From positions 1 to 37,806 of the forward strand of contig QMPV01000008.1 of the NCBI GenBank assembly GCA_003648765.1: a DNA stretch of 37,806 bases, written 5' to 3'. The notes under the pieces were generated by a model. That model worked only from the letters and a program-made list of their open reading frames with translations, searched no databases and was not told where the DNA came from. The DNA is from Candidatus Aminicenantota bacterium (GTDB lineage Bacteria > Acidobacteriota > Aminicenantia > Aminicenantales > Aminicenantaceae). A program made the position numbers and the translations under genes. Positions 7,555 through 14,968 of this stretch are shown here, piece by piece; position 1 is the stretch's first letter, and the number at the start of each line of letters is the position of its first letter.

Positions 7555-8214
7555 ATGAAGAGGAAAGAACGTCACCAATTAAAAGAAGATGAATTAAAAA
7601 CAGCTCTTTCCCGGCTTTATGCCTGGGCTCGAAAATATCAACGTGAAATTTTTGTCGGGCTTGTTTTTGTGGGCTTAGTGGCTCTGGTAATCTTGGGAGT
7701 TAAAGTGATAAAAGCTCACCAATTAAGGAAAGAAAGTCGCCTTTTGACTCAGATAATTGAGTTAAGACAAAGTTTAGAAAAAGGCGAAATGGAGAAGGTT
7801 AATCAACTGGAGCAACTGAAGGGCTCAGGTCGTTTTTCTCGTTTAGCTTATCTTGAATTAGCCAGTTATTATTATGATCAAGGACAACTGGAGAAGTCGT
7901 TGGTTTACCTCGAAGAATTCCCCTCTCGTCCCAAGGATGTCCTCTGGGTAAAAGCTTTGGATTTAAAAGCTCAGGTTTTGAGAGCCCAGAAAAAATATGA
8001 AGAAGCTGTGAAGATTTATGAACTTTTAGAGAAAGAAGGGCCGGATGATTTTCCTGAAGATATAATTCTTTTCCATAAGGCCCAGATTTTAGAAGAGTCA
8101 GGGGAGATTAAAGCAGCTATTGAACTCTATACCCGCTTAAAAAATGAATTCAGTCAAACTTATTTTGGGTATGAAGCCAGCCAAAGATTGACTCAATTAC
8201 AATTAGGAGGATAG
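7555..8214 (+). CDS. Membrane-anchored tetratricopeptide protein (YfgM-like)
   Basis: 219 residues. A basic, charged N terminus (1-30) precedes one membrane segment (about 33-52), and the rest is helical with TPR-like repeats, for example YLELASYYYDQGQLEKSLVYLEE and ALDLKAQVLRAQKKYEEAVKIYELLEKEG. This is the layout of YfgM, a periplasm-facing helper of the SecYEG translocon, and of related TPR proteins. Orientation should be N-in with the repeats outside the inner membrane. A ribosome site (AAGGAG) precedes the ATG. The gene stands alone between a terminator and the ferredoxin promoter. The architecture is clear; the specific role is inferred from layout only. Confidence 0.7.
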   Translation: MKRKERHQLKEDELKTALSRLYAWARKYQREIFVGLVFVGLVALVILGVKVIKAHQLRKESRLLTQIIELRQSLEKGEMEKVNQLEQLKGSGRFSRLAYLELASYYYDQGQLEKSLVYLEEFPSRPKDVLWVKALDLKAQVLRAQKKYEEAVKIYELLEKEGPDDFPEDIILFHKAQILEESGEIKAAIELYTRLKNEFSQTYFGYEASQRLTQLQLGG

Positions 8215-8283
8215 CTAGTTGGCTAAAAAGTTCGGCCTTAACTGGTGCGAAATGAGGGGCAAAAGAGGAGTCAGAGAGGAAGC

Positions 8284-8311
8284 TTGTCAATCCTTTGGAA
8301 AAGGATATAAT
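8284..8311 (+). promoter_or_regulatory. Ferredoxin promoter with a palindromic operator in its spacer
   Basis: TTGTCA (8284-8289) and a consensus TATAAT (8306-8311) are 16 bases apart. The spacer is filled by the perfect inverted repeat ATCCTTT-GGA-AAAGGAT (8290-8306). A protein bound there would block RNA polymerase, so this looks like an operator. The regulator is not identifiable here. Confidence 0.7.
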
Positions 8312-8321
8312 AAGAATTTAA

Positions 8322-8591
<270 letters not shown>

Positions 8592-8619
8592 AAATTTTTC
8601 CTATTCAATTTGTTTTTTT

Positions 8620-8660
8620 GAGAAAGAGGAGTGATAAGCATCACTCCTCTTCTCTTTTTT
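8620..8660 (+). terminator. Strong rho-independent terminator after the ferredoxin gene
   Basis: AGAGGAGTGAT pairs perfectly with ATCACTCCTCT around the loop AAGC, and GAGA/TCTC extends the stem past one bulged A. TTTTTT (8655-8660) follows. This is a textbook terminator, and it ends only four bases before the next start codon. Confidence 0.93.
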
Positions 8661-8664
8661 GAAG

Positions 8665-9645
8665 ATGGGCGAATTTAATCAGGCGGGGGAGAGATTAAGT
8701 CCATCATTTCCTGATTATAAACCCCAAAAAGCCAAGATTTGGATTAATATTGTTCTCTTTGTGGTTACTTTTATTTCGACTTATATAGTTGGTTTAACCT
8801 GGAGCGCCAGCTTTATTTATGCTGAGGCTGTCAATGAGCTTTCTTCTCAGGGAGAATTAGGAACCGCTATTTTTTTTGAGCCGAGGGTAATGATTTTGGC
8901 AGGTCTTTATGTGTTGGTGCTTCTAGGCATCTTATCAGCTCATGAATTAGGGCATTTTTTAACTTGCCGTCACTATAAACTCCAGGCTACCTGGCCTTAT
9001 TTTATTCCCGCACCAACTTTAATCGGCACTCTTGGCGCTTTTATAAAAATAAAATCACCCATTACCAGGAAACAACAACTTTTTGATATTGGAGTCGCCG
9101 GGCCTTTGACCAGCTTTTTCCTTTCTTTGCCCGCCTTGGCTTATGGATTGTCTTTATCCCGGGTTGTGCCTTCTATCCCCAGTGAAGGGAGTATAGTTTT
9201 TGGTGAACCCCTGATTTTAAAGATTATTACTCGCTTGGTTTTGCCGGATATTCCGCCGGGAAATGATATTATTCTTCATCCTATAGCTTTTGCCGGATGG
9301 GTAGGGATTCTCGTCACTGCTTTTAATCTTTTTCCAGTAGGTCAGTTAGATGGCGGACATGTAATTTATGCCCTCATCGGACCACGAGCCCGACGGATAG
9401 CTCCTTTAATTATAATTTTTTTCTTGATTATGGGCGTATTTTTCTGGGTGGGATGGTTAGTTTGGGCCCTGATTATTTTTTTTCTGGGGTTGCGCCATCC
9501 TCGCCTTCTTGATGAAAAAGAGCCTCTCTCTTCGAGCCGCAAATTAATAGGTTGGTTGACCCTGGTAATTTTTCTTCTTTCTTTTATTCCTGATCCCATT
9601 AAAGGTTATACTATTTTTGATCTAATCTCTTCCGCCAGTGGGTGA
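8665..9645 (+). CDS. Site-2 protease family (M50) intramembrane metalloprotease
   Basis: About 326 residues with several membrane segments. The zinc motif is HELGH (93-97) within LSAHELGHFLTCRHY, and the third ligand region is NLFPVGQLDGGHV (221-233, with D229), as in S2P-type zinc proteases. The N-x-x-P-x-x-x-L-D-G-G-H form resembles the EGY-like branch known from plants and bacteria. Such enzymes cut transmembrane substrates in the inner membrane, often anti-sigma factors, but no such substrate gene is nearby. I chose ATG 8665 over the in-frame TTG at 8659, because that TTG overlaps the terminator T run. Neither has a ribosome site. How this gene is transcribed just behind a terminator is unclear. 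Confidence 0.9.
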   Translation: MGEFNQAGERLSPSFPDYKPQKAKIWINIVLFVVTFISTYIVGLTWSASFIYAEAVNELSSQGELGTAIFFEPRVMILAGLYVLVLLGILSAHELGHFLTCRHYKLQATWPYFIPAPTLIGTLGAFIKIKSPITRKQQLFDIGVAGPLTSFFLSLPALAYGLSLSRVVPSIPSEGSIVFGEPLILKIITRLVLPDIPPGNDIILHPIAFAGWVGILVTAFNLFPVGQLDGGHVIYALIGPRARRIAPLIIIFFLIMGVFFWVGWLVWALIIFFLGLRHPRLLDEKEPLSSSRKLIGWLTLVIFLLSFIPDPIKGYTIFDLISSASG

Positions 9646-10148
9646 CCTTTAAACTTCTCTATTTTCCTTTCAATTTTATTTCGAATTGTCCGGAAGAGCT
9701 CTGTTTAGCTTTAATTAAGATCCGGGAAAATATTAATCACCAGAGAGGCGAGTTGTTTGAGGTGTTAATTTTCACAAATTTTGTGGAAAAATTGTGGAAA
9801 AATAGCTAACCGAATGATCGGAAATAATTCCATTTCTTAAAAATATGACATATTGCACAAAAAATTGTCATCTTTGTAATTTCTTTAATATCAGTAAGTT
9901 AGATGAAAATTGTTTATTTTAAAAGGGTTAATAGATTGGCCTGATTTTTTGGGGAAAAATTTGAGTTGGTCGGGCAGAGAGAGGCTCTAGAAAACGCTTT
10001 GAACTAGCTAGAAGAGGCTGACTAGAAAGAGGTTTAACTCAGCGACTATTTTTTCCTGGAAAAATGGGTTGAAAGAGAAGGAGAATGAGGCTAAATTAGG
10101 GGAGAGGGAAAAGTGATGGGGAAAGGGTGACTTTGAGGATGGATTTAA
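9646..10148. other. 503-base AT-rich gap, no gene seen
   Basis: I find no coding frame here. It contains the palindrome CACAAA-T-TTTGTG (9773-9785), an 11-base tandem repeat TTGTGGAAAAA twice (9781-9802), and TGACA/TGTCA half-sites near 9846-9870. The repeat units contain TGTGGAAAA, one base from a DnaA box, but no origin genes are nearby. GAGG at 10135-10138 serves the next ATG. Confidence 0.45.
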
Positions 10149-10883
10149 ATGAAAAAAGAATTTAATTTTGCTGAAGTGGAGAGAGAATTTCAGTTTCTTC
10201 GTCGTCAATATAGATTAGGACTTATTACTTCTGAGGAATATAAAAAAAGATTGAAACAACTCCGGATAAAGGATTACCAAGGTCGCTGTTGGACTTTAGG
10301 GGCTCGCTCAGGTAAATGGTATTATTACAATGGACACCAGTGGGTGGAGGCCCAGCCACCTTCATTAAGCCAAGGGAAAGCCATTTGTATATATTGCGGC
10401 TTTGAGAATGACCTAAGCAACGAAGTTTGTGCTTTCTGTGGTAGTGAGATCAATCCCGAAGGAGAGGGAGACTCTAATCTGGCTTCACTGGAGGTAAATG
10501 AAAAGATAGGGGAGGAAGAATATCCTGAGCGAAATTGGTCGGAGACTAAGGAGAAACCTCTTATCCAGGAGACTCAAAGTTATGTGATAAAAAGGATTGA
10601 TCTTCTTTCTTTTGCCTTTTTTTGGGGAATTATAGGCACGATAGTGGGTATGGTGGTGGGTATTTTAATTGGAGTAATGAATTTACCGCTGAGTTTTGTG
10701 GCTCGTTTTCCCTCCTTTTTCCAGGGGATTCAAGGAAATTTATATGGAGGGATTTTGTTTGGGTTGAGTGGGGCTGTGGTGGGTTGGTTGGCCTTCGGTC
10801 TGTTGGGAGGGGTTGGTGCTGCAATTTTCAATTTTAGTTTGGCCTTAATGGGAGGCCTGCAAATCAAAGGGAAAGCTTCCTAG
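10149..10883 (+). CDS. Zinc-ribbon membrane protein of unknown function
   Basis: 244 residues. The N-terminal 45 residues are helical and charged, in the style of short SHOCT-like oligomerising segments (RQYRLGLITSEEYKKRLKQL). A GKWYYYNGHQWVEAQPP motif follows (55-71), then a zinc ribbon with C80, C83, C94 and C97, an acidic low-complexity linker (about 100-145), and two or three glycine-rich hydrophobic segments (about 153-240). GAGG lies 10 bases before the ATG. I do not recognise the family. The order suggests a cytoplasmic N-terminal sensor or adaptor tethered to the membrane. It stands alone, convergent with hypF. Confidence 0.7.
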   Translation: MKKEFNFAEVEREFQFLRRQYRLGLITSEEYKKRLKQLRIKDYQGRCWTLGARSGKWYYYNGHQWVEAQPPSLSQGKAICIYCGFENDLSNEVCAFCGSEINPEGEGDSNLASLEVNEKIGEEEYPERNWSETKEKPLIQETQSYVIKRIDLLSFAFFWGIIGTIVGMVVGILIGVMNLPLSFVARFPSFFQGIQGNLYGGILFGLSGAVVGWLAFGLLGGVGAAIFNFSLALMGGLQIKGKAS

Positions 10884-10933
10884 AAAGCAAGAAGAAACTT
10901 AAACTGGCTGAGGGCTGGTATCTTTTTTATTTT

Positions 10934-13339
10934 TTATTTTTTCTTCGGTTTATTCAAGTAATTTAATCCGTAGGCAATCTGTCCTAGGGAGAGAGATTCA
11001 TCATTAGGCGAGTAGAGCCGGGAGCGAAGGATTTGGAAGCCATTTTCTTGGAGGAGGTTCTCGACTTTCTTCAATAAGAAAGAATTGAGAAAAACTCCTC
11101 CACTGAGAACCACTGTCTTGATGTTGAAGTGACGATGTACTTCTTGGGCTATCTTTTGAATCAACTTCGCTAAAGTGTTGTGAAATTTAGTAGCAATTAA
11201 ATTTGGATTTTTTTCTTTGGTTATATCTTCCAGAATTTCTTTAAACAAGGGTTGAAATTGAATAATCCAAGGATGACTCTTTTTGTTTATTCGGAATGAA
11301 TAGCTAGCTTCAGAAATATTGTCTTGAGTGAGAGCTTCCAATCTCATTGGTGCTTCGGCTTCGAATTCGATTTCTGGGGGGGCGACACCGCAAAGGAAAG
11401 CAATAGCGTCGAAGAGTCGTCCACAACTGGAAGTCGGCGGGCAATGGAGTTGATTGGCTATCATTTGCAGCAAAAGCCGCTTATCCCTGGTGGGAATAGT
11501 TTGAAGAGAGGGAACTTGGGGTAGCTCGGAGCCGAAATAGGTGGTGAGGTAAGCCAGAGCCATTCGCCAGGGTTGTCGGGCGGCCGTATCTCCTCCGGGA
11601 AGAGGCATTTCTTCAAAGTGGGCCAAGCGAGTGTAAGAAGAGTAATTAAACAGAAAAAATTCTCCTCCCCAGGCATGACCATCTTCACCCAGTCCAAATC
11701 CATCCCAAGCTACTCCAAGAGCTAATTTGTTCTGACTATAACCATGTTCTAAAAGGGGAGCTAAAAGATGAGCGAAGTGATGCTGAACTCGAAGATGAGG
11801 GATTGATTGTTTTTCAGCATAACGGGTGGTTTGGAAATGGGGATGGAGATCAGTTATCAGTAATTGGGGGTTATTGAGGCTGAAAAGTTTTTGCAAATGG
11901 TGGAGAGTTTCTTCAAAGTAAATAAAATTTTGATAATCATCGAGGTCACCCAGAAATTGGCTGGTAACTACATACCCTTTCTTAAAGATGGAGATGGTGT
12001 CTTTCAGCTCACCTCCGAGAGCAATTATCGGTGGAGAGTGAGCAAGAAAATCAGGGACAGATTGGGGGTAAGGCACGAATCCTCTAGCTCGACGGAGGAA
12101 AAGAGGCTGGCCATTAACAATTTTCATTACTGAATCATCGGCTCGCATGTGGATGGGCCGGTTATGAGTTAAGATGAAATCGCAGAGAGGATCAATTTCT
12201 GTTTCCTCCTTCATGATAGGAGCATCTTTTCGATTGGAACTGGTGGCGATAACCAATTCAAGTTCATCAAGCAAGAGATAATGAAGTGGAGTGTAAGGAA
12301 GCATAAAACCTATTTCTTTGAGATGAGGAGCAATCCCCGGAATGTCTTGCTTTTTTCGGAGGAGTACTATCGGTCGGCGAGGAGAAAGAAGCCATTCTCG
12401 TTCGTTGGGCTGAAGATAAGCGTAGCGTTCAATGACTTCTAAAGAGCGAGCCATTAAAGCAAACGGTTTCTTTTGTCGTTGCTTAATTTTTCTTAATCGT
12501 TGGACAGCTTGGGGATGAAAAGGATTGGTAATAAGATGAAAACCACCTAACCCTTTGACAGCCACTATTTGACCAGCTTGAATAAGTTCAGCAGCTTTTT
12601 TTATACCGCCTTGAAGGGGGCTCCGAGAGCCAGCTTGAAGAAGAACTACTTGAGGTCCACATTCAGGGCAGGCAATGGGTTGAGCGTGATATCTGCGGTC
12701 GAGAGGGTTTTCATACTCTTTCCGACAAGCAGGGCACATAATGAATCCACTCATGGTGGTAAAAGGTCGATCATAAGGAAGTTGTTGGACAATAGTGTAG
12801 CGGGGACCACAATCCGTGCAATTGATAAAGGGATAATGATAACGGCGGTCACTGGGATCATACATTTCCTCTAGACATTTTTCACAAACAGAAATGTCAG
12901 GTGAAATAAAGACGAAGCTTTCTCCTTTTTGAGAAGGATGAATAGAAAATTTGGAGCAATTCTCCCAAGGGGCTAGAGCAAATTCTATTTTTTCTATCTG
13001 GGCCAAAGGAGGGAGTTCTTTTATCAATTTGACGAAAAATTGATCATAAGACTCTGGGTTCTGACTTTCTAAATGAAGTCTTACTCCGAGACCGATATTC
13101 TTGACCCAACCTTTATATTGATGTTGGTAAGCTAGGCGATAGATGAAAGGCCGAAATCCTACTCCTTGAACGATGCCAAAAAAAGTAGCTTCTAGAGCTT
13201 GTTTTTCTCCAAGATGGATCTTTTTAAAGAGAGATTGAAGATCATCAAGCTGGTTATCTTTGACTATAAAGACAGCCACAGTAGTTTTGTCGATATAATC
13301 CATATTGGCGCGATAGTTCAACACTTTTTTTGAAGCCAT
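10934..13339 (-). CDS. hypF: Carbamoyltransferase HypF, [NiFe]-hydrogenase maturation
   Basis: Up to 801 residues. The order is an acylphosphatase-like domain from about residue 51 (GIVQGVGFRPFIYRLA), two paired zinc fingers (CEKC, CTDC, CPAC and CPEC), a YrdC-like domain (ADDSVMKIVNGQPLFLRRARGFVPYP), and a Kae1-like C-terminal domain (HHFAHLLAPLLEHGY, VAWDGFGLGEDGHAWGGE, VVLSGGVFLNSFLL). HypF uses carbamoyl phosphate and ATP to carbamoylate HypE, making the cyanide ligand of [NiFe] hydrogenases. The frame starts inside queH. No ATG, GTG or TTG exists between the queH stop and the first domain, so the start must lie in the overlap: ATG 13339, ATG 13303 or GTG 13279. This gives an unusual leader of roughly 25-45 residues. 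No other hyp or hydrogenase gene is in view. Confidence 0.93.
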   Translation of the reverse strand: MASKKVLNYRANMDYIDKTTVAVFIVKDNQLDDLQSLFKKIHLGEKQALEATFFGIVQGVGFRPFIYRLAYQHQYKGWVKNIGLGVRLHLESQNPESYDQFFVKLIKELPPLAQIEKIEFALAPWENCSKFSIHPSQKGESFVFISPDISVCEKCLEEMYDPSDRRYHYPFINCTDCGPRYTIVQQLPYDRPFTTMSGFIMCPACRKEYENPLDRRYHAQPIACPECGPQVVLLQAGSRSPLQGGIKKAAELIQAGQIVAVKGLGGFHLITNPFHPQAVQRLRKIKQRQKKPFALMARSLEVIERYAYLQPNEREWLLSPRRPIVLLRKKQDIPGIAPHLKEIGFMLPYTPLHYLLLDELELVIATSSNRKDAPIMKEETEIDPLCDFILTHNRPIHMRADDSVMKIVNGQPLFLRRARGFVPYPQSVPDFLAHSPPIIALGGELKDTISIFKKGYVVTSQFLGDLDDYQNFIYFEETLHHLQKLFSLNNPQLLITDLHPHFQTTRYAEKQSIPHLRVQHHFAHLLAPLLEHGYSQNKLALGVAWDGFGLGEDGHAWGGEFFLFNYSSYTRLAHFEEMPLPGGDTAARQPWRMALAYLTTYFGSELPQVPSLQTIPTRDKRLLLQMIANQLHCPPTSSCGRLFDAIAFLCGVAPPEIEFEAEAPMRLEALTQDNISEASYSFRINKKSHPWIIQFQPLFKEILEDITKEKNPNLIATKFHNTLAKLIQKIAQEVHRHFNIKTVVLSGGVFLNSFLLKKVENLLQENGFQILRSRLYSPNDESLSLGQIAYGLNYLNKPKKK

Positions 13340-13787
13340 TTTTTTTCTTAAAATCTGCCTCCAGAAAATTTATGCCCCATTTTTTTCCTAGCATCCGGCC
13401 GATGTGATTAATCACCGCTGCTTTTTTCCAAGGACTCAGGGTTAAAGTTGTAGTGAAAAAATCAAAGTTTCTGGAAGAAGCCACTTGGGCTGTTTTAGCT
13501 AATCGCAAGGCATAGCAAATATCACAACGCCGGCCTTTTTCCGGTTCATTTTTGAAGTGAGCTGTAGCCTGAAACCAGAATTTATCTTCATACTCACCAC
13601 AGATAATTGGAATCTGGAGAAACTGGCCTATTTTGAGAGTTTCTTTGAGGCGAAGTTGATATTCTTCAATTGGATGAATGTTGGGATTGTAAAAATAGCC
13701 GGTGACCTGATAATGAGTTTGAAGAAGTTTTAACACATAGAGACCATCAGGTGCACAACATATATGGACTAGAATTTTTGGCAGCAT
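13254..13787 (-). CDS. queH: Epoxyqueuosine reductase QueH
   Basis: 177 residues, the usual length for QueH (formerly DUF208). The Fe-S and catalytic cysteines are in place: HICCAPDG (8-15, C10 and C11), EKGRRCDICYALRL (83-96, C88 and C91) and NYCGCLYS (168-175, C170 and C172). SPWKKAAVINHIG is also typical. It performs the last step of queuosine synthesis in tRNA, reducing epoxyqueuosine, and replaces the B12-dependent QueG in many anaerobes. The 3' end overlaps hypF by up to 86 bases. No ribosome site precedes the ATG; a -10-like TAAAAT (13796-13801) ends 8 bases upstream. Confidence 0.94.
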   Translation of the reverse strand: MLPKILVHICCAPDGLYVLKLLQTHYQVTGYFYNPNIHPIEEYQLRLKETLKIGQFLQIPIICGEYEDKFWFQATAHFKNEPEKGRRCDICYALRLAKTAQVASSRNFDFFTTTLTLSPWKKAAVINHIGRMLGKKWGINFLEADFKKKNGFKKSVELSRQYGLYRQNYCGCLYSQR

Positions 13788-13795
13788 AGCTTTTT

Positions 13796-13801
13796 ATTTT
13801 A
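13796..13801 (-). promoter_or_regulatory. -10-like box next to the queH start
   Basis: TAAAAT on the minus strand ends 8 bases before the queH ATG, matching the leaderless spacing seen at other genes in this window. I see no convincing -35 box. Confidence 0.35.
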
Positions 13802-13936
13802 AACTAACTTGGGCAAAAAGACCATGGTCAGGCCTGCCAGGATTTATTGAGTTAAGAAAGGAGAAAGAAACCAAGTTAGATTTAATCTTCTGGTTGACAA
13901 TCAGCTAGAAATTGAAAAAAATATTAAAAATTTATA

Positions 13937-14968
13937 ATGGACTTACAAGTATTAGGTCACCAGGTTGTCCAACTGGAGTCTAATCCACGCGCTGGTCTAC
14001 CTTATTGGATTTTTTGGTTTTTGGTCTGCGTTATCCTTCTTCTGTTGGTTTTTATTTTTCTGCGGGATCGCAATCTCAGACGTAAGTTAAATGAATTCTT
14101 TTTTGGCGCCAGGCGACGGTTCGCTAAGTTGCGGCTTCAAGTGAGAATCCGCCTCGAAGAGAAAAAAAAGACCCAAGTTTTAAGGGAACTAGGGGAGGAA
14201 ATATGGCGGGGGGATTATTGGCCCCAAAAAGGCAAGGGTCTCCGAGGAAAATTGGCGGCCATTGAGAGGAAGAAAGAAAGGATAAAAGAACAAACTCAAC
14301 AGATTGAGAAGAAAATATTTATGTACAAACAAAAATTAGAAGAAATGGAACATCATTTTCAATTAATTCAAACTGAGGTGGAACAGGAACTAATTCCTGT
14401 AAAAGAACATCTGTCAGCCCTTCAGGAACAAGAAGAAGAAATATTGAGAGAGATAACCGGACTCCATCATCAAGAAGAAGAGTTAATGCGACAAATCAAT
14501 ACCCTTCGCCAGGAAATTAGGTTAAAAGAGGAAAACAATTCTCAGGATGAATCTGCAGTTGGAGTGAGTAAATTAGAAAAGGTACTTACTCAGTTAGTGG
14601 AGAAGAAATTAGCCACCAGAAAGTTAGTTCAATTAAAACTGGACCAGAAGGAAGTATTAACTGCCAAAAAAGAATCATTAATGGCCAAAGTTGAATCGTT
14701 GGAAAGGAAGAAGGTCGATCTTTTACGAGAACTTAGCCAAAAAAAAGAAAGCACATTACAAGAGATTTCGAAATTGGAAGATAGGAAAGAAAAGTTATTA
14801 AGAGCATTTGAAAAGTTGCAGCAGGACAAGCAGCCTCTATTTATTTCTTTAGGAGAACTTTTTGAAGCTGAAGTGGCCACAGAAACTGCTTTAATGCTTT
14901 ACGCTCATCAATTGGAGAGGATAAACCGTAATTTGCAGGAGATGAAGCAACAAATGAAACAGCTCTAG
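13937..14968 (+). CDS. Coiled-coil protein with one N-terminal membrane segment, unknown function
   Basis: 343 residues. A short N-terminal stretch precedes one strong membrane segment (about 23-42), then an arginine-rich patch (45-75) that predicts a cytoplasmic body. The rest is dominated by long charged heptad-like helices rich in Glu, Lys, Gln and Leu (about 88-330), with few prolines or glycines. I do not recognise a family. It could act as a scaffold or tether between membrane and cytoplasm. The start has no ribosome site and is preceded by AT-rich DNA; a TTGACA (13894-13899) lies upstream but without a well-spaced -10 box. It is divergent from queH, and its stop overlaps that of the M14 peptidase gene by four bases. 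Confidence 0.7.
   Translation: MDLQVLGHQVVQLESNPRAGLPYWIFWFLVCVILLLLVFIFLRDRNLRRKLNEFFFGARRRFAKLRLQVRIRLEEKKKTQVLRELGEEIWRGDYWPQKGKGLRGKLAAIERKKERIKEQTQQIEKKIFMYKQKLEEMEHHFQLIQTEVEQELIPVKEHLSALQEQEEEILREITGLHHQEEELMRQINTLRQEIRLKEENNSQDESAVGVSKLEKVLTQLVEKKLATRKLVQLKLDQKEVLTAKKESLMAKVESLERKKVDLLRELSQKKESTLQEISKLEDRKEKLLRAFEKLQQDKQPLFISLGELFEAEVATETALMLYAHQLERINRNLQEMKQQMKQL

Noticed and set aside
9781-9802. Possible replication origin from DnaA-box-like repeats
   Set aside because: Only two near-matches, both in one tandem repeat, and no dnaA, dnaN, gyrase or ribosomal-protein genes nearby.
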